Origin: an uncultured Bacteroidota bacterium
GTDB taxonomy: Bacteria > Bacteroidota > Bacteroidia > Chitinophagales > Chitinophagaceae
DNA: 10,339 bases
NCBI GenBank assembly: GCA_903905685.1
Contig: CAIVHI010000229.1
Location: 1 to 10,339 of the forward strand
Direction: 5' to 3'
Made by a program: the position numbers and the translations under genes. Position 1 is the first letter of the stretch, and each line of letters opens with the position of its first letter. Shown here piece after piece: positions 5,462 to 10,339 of the stretch. The notes under the pieces were generated by a model. It saw nothing but the letters and a program-made list of their open reading frames with translations. It was not told the DNA's origin and did no database searches.

Positions 5462-6001
5462 ATGAGGCTTATTTATAGTTGCATTTTACTAATTACGTTT
5501 TCGGTTGCCGCTTTGGCGCAATCTCCCGCACCTAAATCCGTATCTTTCACCGATGCCGAATCGGGCATCACGTTCCGACACCCGGAGAATTGGATCAAGA
5601 AAGACGTGGCCGGTACGCGGTTCTTCTTTATGCGGCCCAAAGAAGAAATAGGCCAGAGGTTCATGGAGAGCATCAACCTCATCGTGGACCCGCCCGACGA
5701 CTTGTCGCTCGACGAATTCGCAGGCGTTTCGCGCACCAAACTTGCCCAAGAACTTGCCGACTACCATGAACTGAAGTGCGAGAACGTGAAATACGGCAAG
5801 CGGGAGTTTTTCCGCATCTTCTACACCTTCACTTACAGTGGTCGTAAAATGCACAATGTGTATAACGTGACCATGGTCGACGGCAAGGCTTACTGCTTCA
5901 CCTGCTCCGCATTGGAGACCACTTGGGACAGATTCAAACCCGTTTTCGAAACCATGCTCCACAGCATCGTCATCAAGACACCGCCCATGGTCGCCAAGTA
6001 A
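5462..6001 (+). CDS. Secreted DcrB/PsbP-like protein
   Basis: The 179-residue protein has a signal peptide: a basic start (MRLIY), a hydrophobic core (SCILLITFSVAALA) and a likely cut before or after Q20. No lipobox is seen, so it is probably periplasmic or secreted. The mature part begins with a phrase common in DcrB/PsbP-fold proteins, 'ITFRHPENW' (36-44). It continues through ESINLIVD (69-76) and ends in a helix 'WDRFKPVFETMLHSI' (155-169), as in that fold. No catalytic residues are evident; relatives are small secreted or lipid-anchored proteins of unclear role. This is the first gene of the GC-richer backbone to the right of the hsdR remnant. It converges on the Nudix gene with a 13-bp gap. 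Confidence 0.7.
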   Translation: MRLIYSCILLITFSVAALAQSPAPKSVSFTDAESGITFRHPENWIKKDVAGTRFFFMRPKEEIGQRFMESINLIVDPPDDLSLDEFAGVSRTKLAQELADYHELKCENVKYGKREFFRIFYTFTYSGRKMHNVYNVTMVDGKAYCFTCSALETTWDRFKPVFETMLHSIVIKTPPMVAK

Positions 6002-6014
6002 CATACCATTCTGC

Positions 6015-6428
6015 TTACTCCGCTCCCGCCCTTAGGCGAAGCGCCACTACCCTATCTATGGGCAATGTGAACACCGCAGGGTCTATACCGGCAAGCGGCA
6101 TCCAATAGGTGCGTTCATTGGGGTTGAGGTTCCGCCAAGCAATGTGTGGGTCGGCAGACACGAGGTAATAGACGCTGATGATTTGAGAGTCGTCGTAGGC
6201 CGACTTCTGGTAGAAATCGTTGATGTACAAGAGGTCGCCCACCGTAATGGGCAGCCCAAGTTCTTCCATCCATTCGCGCTGCAGGCAATCGGCTATGCCC
6301 TCGCCCAGCTCCAACCCCCCGCCGGGAAACTTCGTGATGAGCTTGCCGCGAATGTCTTCTTCGTTCACCAAAACCCTACCTTCCCGTATCCAAAGCCCGT
6401 ATACCCGAATATTGAATCTGCTTCCCAT
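6015..6428 (-). CDS. Nudix hydrolase
   Basis: The 137-residue protein contains an exact Nudix box (G-x5-E-x7-R-E-U-x-E-E-x-G-U) from G37 to L59: GGLELGE, then seven residues, then REWMEELGL. E52, E55 and E56 are the metal-binding glutamates. Such enzymes hydrolyse nucleoside diphosphates linked to another group (NTPs, nucleotide sugars, ADP-ribose and similar). The substrate cannot be read from the sequence. The N-terminus FNIRVYGLWIREGRVLVNEE is the usual first strands, and the length is typical of a single-domain Nudix protein. It is transcribed away from fbp across an 86-bp intergenic space. The ATG at 6428 leaves the first strand intact. Confidence 0.9.
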   Translation of the reverse strand: MGSRFNIRVYGLWIREGRVLVNEEDIRGKLITKFPGGGLELGEGIADCLQREWMEELGLPITVGDLLYINDFYQKSAYDDSQIISVYYLVSADPHIAWRNLNPNERTYWMPLAGIDPAVFTLPIDRVVALRLRAGAE

Positions 6429-6479
6429 AGCTAAACATTATAAACCTGTCGTTATATAACTTTTCTATTTCATTATTGC

Positions 6480-6487
6480 TAAATTTG
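6480..6487 (+). promoter_or_regulatory. -7 promoter box upstream of fbp
   Basis: TAAATTTG matches the Bacteroidota TAnnTTTG box exactly and lies 27 bp before the fbp ATG, giving a short leader of about 20 nt. The -33 box is not clear; only T-rich sequence (6461-6470) lies upstream. Confidence 0.45.
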
Positions 6488-6514
6488 CGCCCTGAAACTT
6501 AAAAACGCCAACAC

Positions 6515-7522
6515 ATGCAGCAGAGCAAGTTAATTACCATGGATGAATTTACGATCATGGAAACCCGGAAATTTCCGCAGGCCACAGGGGAGCTGTCTTC
6601 ATTGCTCCGCGATATTGGCTTGGCAGGGAAGCTGGTGAACAAACAAGTGCGCAAGGCCGGCCTCGTAGACATCATTGGTGAATACGGTGCTACCAACATA
6701 CAGGGGGAAACCCAGCAGAAGCTGGACGTTTTCGCCAACGAAACCCTCATAGGCATCCTGAAATACAGCACCGATTGTGCCGGTATCGCCTCCGAAGAAA
6801 ACGACGACCACCTGGCATTCGAAGACTCCTTCTCCGCCAACTCCAAGTATGTCGTTTTGTTCGATCCCCTCGATGGTTCCTCCAATATCGATGTCAATGC
6901 CCCCATCGGCACCATCTTCTCCATTTACCGCCGCGTGAGCGAATTGGGCAAACCGTGCACCATAGACGACTTCATACAACCCGGCAACCGCCAAATGGCT
7001 GCAGGCTACATCATTTACGGCTCCAGCACCATGATTGTATACGCTACACGCTTGGGCGTAAATGGCTTTACCCTCGAGCCCTCCATTGGCGAATTCTGCC
7101 TGTCGCACCCCAACATCAAGTGCCCCGAGAACGGAAAGATTTATTCCATCAACCAAGGCAATACCTCCAAATGCTCCGAAGGCATGGTGAGCTACCTCAA
7201 TTACTGCATGGAGCCCAACAAAGAAGAGGGTCGCCCGTTCTCACACCGCTACATCGGCTCCATGGTGGCCGACATGCACCGCACGCTGCTGAAAGGCGGT
7301 ATCTTCATTTACCCGGCCGATAAAAGCTCACCCAAGGGCAAGTTGCGCCTGCAGTATGAATGCAACCCCATGGCCTTCATTATAGAGGCCGCCGGCGGCA
7401 AAGCCACATGGGGCGGTGGCAATATCATGGATATTCAACCTACGGAGCTGCACCAGCGCACTCCAGTGTTCATAGGGTCTAAAAATATGGTGAACAAGGT
7501 ATTGGAATACGTGGGTGCATAG
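6515..7522 (+). CDS. fbp: Fructose-1,6-bisphosphatase, class I
   Basis: This 335-residue protein is a full-length class I FBPase, which removes the 1-phosphate of fructose 1,6-bisphosphate in cytosolic gluconeogenesis. The metal-binding motifs are present: SEEN (E94, E95), DPLDGSSNID (117-126, with D117 and D120), and E282 in the segment QYECNPMAFIIEAAGG. Sugar-phosphate binding segments are also present: NQGN (213-216), RYIGSMVAD (245-253) and KLRLQYE (276-282). ATG at 6515 is preferred because it follows the promoter box closely; ATGs at codons 9 and 15 are possible. The gene stands alone between its own promoter and a strong terminator at 7540-7578. There is nothing unusual in it. As a central-metabolism gene it marks this side as chromosomal backbone. 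Confidence 0.98.
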   Translation: MQQSKLITMDEFTIMETRKFPQATGELSSLLRDIGLAGKLVNKQVRKAGLVDIIGEYGATNIQGETQQKLDVFANETLIGILKYSTDCAGIASEENDDHLAFEDSFSANSKYVVLFDPLDGSSNIDVNAPIGTIFSIYRRVSELGKPCTIDDFIQPGNRQMAAGYIIYGSSTMIVYATRLGVNGFTLEPSIGEFCLSHPNIKCPENGKIYSINQGNTSKCSEGMVSYLNYCMEPNKEEGRPFSHRYIGSMVADMHRTLLKGGIFIYPADKSSPKGKLRLQYECNPMAFIIEAAGGKATWGGGNIMDIQPTELHQRTPVFIGSKNMVNKVLEYVGA

Positions 7523-7539
7523 GCAACTCCGAACCTGAA

Positions 7540-7578
7540 AAAACGCTGCCGATTCGCCACCCGATTCGGCAGCGTTTT
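7540..7578 (+). terminator. Rho-independent terminator of fbp
   Basis: AAAACGCTGCCGA (7540-7552) pairs perfectly over 13 bp with TCGGCAGCGTTTT (7566-7578) around a 13-nt loop. It starts 18 nt after the fbp stop. A-rich sequence on the 5' flank means it could also work on the minus strand. Confidence 0.9.
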
Positions 7579-7654
7579 CATTTTCGCTACCCGGCGCGAA
7601 GAAATTCCGTGCATTTGCATAATAAATTGGTCAGGTCTGCGTTATCAACCGGTT

Positions 7655-8524
7655 ATGCGGAAGTGTTTTTATACCGTATTCGTCGTTCTGGCCATGTTGG
7701 GTGCTAATTGCGCCTATGCTCAGTCGTATTATACCGTAACCGAGTATGGCATTGCCGTGGGCGCGTCGCAGTATTTTGGCGATTTGAATAACAATTACAG
7801 CTTCCGCACCACTACCCCGTCTTATGGCGCCTACCTGCGCTACCACCTCAACCAGTTCATCGCCGTAAAGTTGGTCACCAATATTACGCATGTCGGGTTT
7901 TCCGATGCCTACAACTCCAATCCTTATGAGCACGACCGGAACCTGAGTTTCGAGAGCGATATTTATGAGGGGGTACTGCAGGCGGAGTTCAACTTTTTCA
8001 GGTTTGCCACCGGCGATGCCGAACACCGCTACACGCCTTACCTCACGGGCGGAGTAGGGTTGTTTTACTACAACCCCTACGTTATGTATCAGGGAACAAA
8101 GTATTTCTTGCAACCCTTGGGTACCGAAGGCCAGAACGTGGGCTACAACAATAGGCAGTACGGGCAAACCAGCCCCTGTTTTCCTATTGGCGCAGGCTTC
8201 AAGATTTGGTTGTTTGGCGGGGTGAACCTCAGTGTCGAGATTGCCGACCGCCTCACCACCACCAGTTACCTCGATGACGTGAGCACTACCTATGTGGGGC
8301 TCGACAAATTTCCGGCGAAGTCTATTGCGGCCATTCTCCAAAACCGCTCCAACGAGTTGCCCGGCGGGCAGAATTCCACACTCGGCGAGGCCGGCAAGCA
8401 ACGGGGCAACACCAGCCGTAAAGACCAATACCTGGTGGGCTTGCTGAGCTTGTCATGGCACTTCAAGACCTACAAATGCCCGCAAAGCCTTAACGACGAC
8501 ATCATAAGGGTGCGTAGGCATTAA
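7655..8524 (+). CDS. Outer-membrane beta-barrel protein, DUF6089/PorG-like
   Basis: The 289-residue protein has a signal peptide (residues 1-22, AYA-Q cut). Alternating hydrophobic and aromatic strands typical of an outer-membrane barrel follow. The first strand phrase GIAVGASQYFGDLN (32-45) and the later RNLSFESDIYEGVLQAEFNFF (95-115, noted here by its ends RNLSF and EFNFF) are the signature of the DUF6089 group of Bacteroidota. Further barrel strands include PYLTGGVGLFYYNP (128-141) and LVGLLSLSWHF (260-270). The group includes PorG, an outer-membrane part of the type IX secretion system, and porX lies two genes away. The usual porG neighbours (uppS, bamA) are absent here, so this may be a paralogue of unknown function. 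An irregular loop at about 205-255 is rich in S, T, G and N. No ribosome-binding site stands out before the ATG at 7655. Confidence 0.75.
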   Translation: MRKCFYTVFVVLAMLGANCAYAQSYYTVTEYGIAVGASQYFGDLNNNYSFRTTTPSYGAYLRYHLNQFIAVKLVTNITHVGFSDAYNSNPYEHDRNLSFESDIYEGVLQAEFNFFRFATGDAEHRYTPYLTGGVGLFYYNPYVMYQGTKYFLQPLGTEGQNVGYNNRQYGQTSPCFPIGAGFKIWLFGGVNLSVEIADRLTTTSYLDDVSTTYVGLDKFPAKSIAAILQNRSNELPGGQNSTLGEAGKQRGNTSRKDQYLVGLLSLSWHFKTYKCPQSLNDDIIRVRRH

Positions 8525-8532
8525 CGCATCGC

Positions 8533-8985
8533 CTAAAAATTCAGCACCCCATTCACCCATTCCGGGTCGAAGCCGGCATTGAACTTTCGATAAAAATGGA
8601 GTGCGGGCTCATTCCACTCCAGCACCTGCCAAGTTATGCCTTTAAATCCGCGCTCTTTAGCCTCTGCAATCAGGGCATGCATCAGCAAGCTCCCGTAACC
8701 CCGTCCTCGGGCAGCCTCCGTCACCAAGATGTCTTCCAAATACATGCGTTGCCCCTTCCAAGTGGAATAACGGATGTAATACAACGCAAAGCCATTCACC
8801 ATGCCGTCTTCCTCCACCACAAAAGCCCACCACACGGGGTTGGTGCCAAAGCCGCTTTCTTCAAAGTGCTCCAGGGTGACGGTTACTTCTTGAGGGGCCC
8901 GCTCATATAGCGCGAGTTCGCGCACAAGCTCTAGCAGTCGGGGGCAGTCTTCGCGGCGCGCACGTCTCACGGTGGGTGTTGGCAT
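8533..8985 (-). CDS. GNAT N-acetyltransferase, diamine acetyltransferase (SSAT)-like
   Basis: The 150-residue protein is a single GNAT domain. It starts with the usual strand and helix (VRRARREDCPRLLELVREL, 6-24). Motif A, YLEDILVTEAARGRGYGSLL (82-101), contains the acetyl-CoA pyrophosphate loop RGRGYG (93-98). Motif B contains WQVLEWNEPALHFYRK (119-134). The pattern LED...RGxGxG...EWNEPxxxFY is that of spermidine/spermine N1-acetyltransferase and its bacterial relatives. E84 and Y132 match their substrate and catalytic positions. Acetylation of a polyamine or thialysine-like amine is therefore the best guess, but other amines are possible. It converges on the barrel gene with only 8 bp between the stop codons, and no terminator separates them. 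Confidence 0.9.
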   Translation of the reverse strand: MPTPTVRRARREDCPRLLELVRELALYERAPQEVTVTLEHFEESGFGTNPVWWAFVVEEDGMVNGFALYYIRYSTWKGQRMYLEDILVTEAARGRGYGSLLMHALIAEAKERGFKGITWQVLEWNEPALHFYRKFNAGFDPEWVNGVLNF

Positions 8986-9120
8986 GGTGTTAATGTGTTA
9001 TTTGGAATGCAATACTAACTTTCAGGGCACGTTATTCCAAAAACCACACTGCATACGGGCTAACTTTACTTTCGGCAATAACCGGACATTTCCTAAAGCT
9101 TACCAAAACCAAGTACTTTT

Positions 9121-10339
9121 ATGGCCATGCAGGGTGAAATCTTATGGGTAGACGACGAGATAGAGTCGCTGAAATCCCAAATACTTTTTTTGACAAACAA
9201 GGGTTATGCCGTGACTCCGCTCACCAATGGCTACGATGCCTTGGAGGCTTTGAAAGACGGCCTGCCCGACGTGGTGTTGCTGGACGAGAGTATGCCCGGC
9301 CTCACGGGCTTGGAGACCCTCGTGAAAATCAAAGAACAATGGCCTACACTGCCCGTGGTGATGATTACCAAAAACGAGGCCGAAGACATTATGGACGACG
9401 CGCTGGGAAGCCAAATTACCGACTACCTCATCAAGCCCGTAAACCCCAATCAAGTACTGCTGTCGCTTAAAAAGATAATGGATGGCAAACGTTTGGTGTC
9501 CGAGAAAACCACGATTGCCTACCAGCAGGATTTCCGAAACCTGTTTATGGCCCTAAGCTCCAACCCCAACCACGAAGAATGGAAAGACCTGTACAAAAAA
9601 CTGGTGTTTTGGGAGCTGGAAATGGCCAAGCACAACAGTGAGGAGATGGCCGAGGTGCTCTATTCCCAAAAGACCGAAGCCAATACGGAATTCTTCAAAT
9701 ACATATCGAAGAACTATGCATCGTGGATAAAGGATGGAGGCAAAACCGGCCCGCTCCTCTCGCACAAAGTATTTGAGAAAAAGGTGGCACCCAACCTGCA
9801 ACAAGGCAAACCCACGGTTTTGGTGGTGGTAGACAATTTGCGGTACGACCACTGGAAAGCGTTCCAACCCATCCTCACCGAGTCGTTCCGCATGGTGGAG
9901 GAAGATTTGTATTACAGCATCCTGCCTACAGCCACGCAATACTGCCGTAACGCCATATTTGCGGGCATGCTGCCCATAGACATCGCCAACCACTTCCCCG
10001 TAGACTGGAAGAACGACGATGAGGAGGGTGGTAAAAATATGTCGGAGCCCGTGTTCCTAAAAAATCAGTTGAAACACTTGAAGTTGGACCACTTGAAGGT
10101 GCAGTACATCAAAATCACCAACAATGAGGATGCCAAAAACATGGAAGACAACATCCACAACTGCCTCACGAACGACCTGACGGTCATTGTGTACAACTTT
10201 GTAGACATGCTCTCGCATGCCCGTACAGAGATGGAGGTGCTGAAAGAACTGGCCGGCGATGAAGTGTCTTACCGCAGTTTGGCCGTAAGCTGGTTTGAAC
10301 ATTCCCCGCTGCACCGGGCACTCAAAAAGATAGCCGACA
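9121..10339 (+). CDS. porX: PorX, response regulator with PglZ domain (type IX secretion), C-terminus cut by window edge
   Basis: 406 codons are visible. The receiver domain (about 4-120) has the acidic pair D11/D12 (ILWVDDE), phospho-acceptor D55 (VVLLDESMPGLTG), T83 and K105 (LIKPVNP). A helical linker follows (about 125-225). Then comes a PglZ/alkaline-phosphatase-like domain: VVVDNLRYDHW (235-245, D238), LPTATQYCRNAIFAGMLP (268-285, candidate active-site T270/T272) and VYNFVDMLSHAR (357-368, candidate metal ligands D362, H366). This combination is PorX, paired with the sensor kinase PorY and the sigma factor SigP in control of the type IX secretion system; its PglZ domain acts on cyclic oligonucleotides or as a phosphodiesterase. 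Full-length PorX is about 515-520 residues, so roughly 110 residues lie beyond the window. ATG at 9127 is an equally good start (MQGEILWVDDE). Confidence 0.95.
   Translation, partial: MAMQGEILWVDDEIESLKSQILFLTNKGYAVTPLTNGYDALEALKDGLPDVVLLDESMPGLTGLETLVKIKEQWPTLPVVMITKNEAEDIMDDALGSQITDYLIKPVNPNQVLLSLKKIMDGKRLVSEKTTIAYQQDFRNLFMALSSNPNHEEWKDLYKKLVFWELEMAKHNSEEMAEVLYSQKTEANTEFFKYISKNYASWIKDGGKTGPLLSHKVFEKKVAPNLQQGKPTVLVVVDNLRYDHWKAFQPILTESFRMVEEDLYYSILPTATQYCRNAIFAGMLPIDIANHFPVDWKNDDEEGGKNMSEPVFLKNQLKHLKLDHLKVQYIKITNNEDAKNMEDNIHNCLTNDLTVIVYNFVDMLSHARTEMEVLKELAGDEVSYRSLAVSWFEHSPLHRALKKIAD

Noticed and set aside
6599..7156. 185-codon minus-strand frame inside fbp
   Set aside because: It is a shadow of the fully conserved fructose-bisphosphatase gene.
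7631..8428. 265-codon minus-strand frame opposite the barrel gene
   Set aside because: The + strand gene has a signal peptide and family motifs, while the antisense frame has none. Long antisense frames are common in GC-richer DNA.

Overview
The window comes from a member of the Bacteroidota. The right half carries porX, a two-domain regulator tied to the type IX secretion system found only in that phylum. It also carries a Bacteroidota-type outer-membrane barrel of the DUF6089 group, and several promoters match the phylum's TTTG / TAnnTTTG pattern. The backbone genes look like a moderately GC-rich Cytophagia, Chitinophagia or Saprospiria-type genome; this placement is inference.

Left half (1 to about 5290) is an AT-richer accessory region. 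It opens with a large serine recombinase on the minus strand, cut by the window edge, translationally coupled to a small upstream ORF. Upstream of that pair lie a block of 10-bp phased repeats (1671-1720) and four tandem 23/24-bp repeats typical of an IS21-family end (1846-1939), with no transposase nearby. The IS-like end abuts the C-terminal part of an AbiGi-like abortive-infection gene. Next come about 530 bp of non-coding DNA with a strong terminator and degenerate repeats, then an intact PD-(D/E)XK nuclease-fold protein.

The most interesting unit is a three-gene operon at 3665-5178: a RelE/HigB-like toxin, a helix-turn-helix antitoxin with a long C-terminal tail, and a SecB-like chaperone. 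This is the architecture of a toxin-antitoxin-chaperone (TAC) module. Its likely promoter sits inside an inverted repeat, as expected for autorepression. Three nucleotides after the chaperone gene begins the first 34 codons of hsdR, the restriction subunit of a type I restriction-modification system, which then breaks off. The TAC module therefore probably once belonged to a type I RM operon, and a deletion joined the remnant to the chromosomal backbone. AbiGi, the nuclease-fold protein, TAC and hsdR together look like an eroded defence island beside a site-specific recombinase.

Right half (5462-10339) is ordinary chromosome, GC-richer: a secreted DcrB/PsbP-like protein, a Nudix hydrolase (minus strand), class I fructose-1,6-bisphosphatase with a clear terminator, the DUF6089 barrel protein, a GNAT acetyltransferase (minus strand) and porX, which runs off the right edge.
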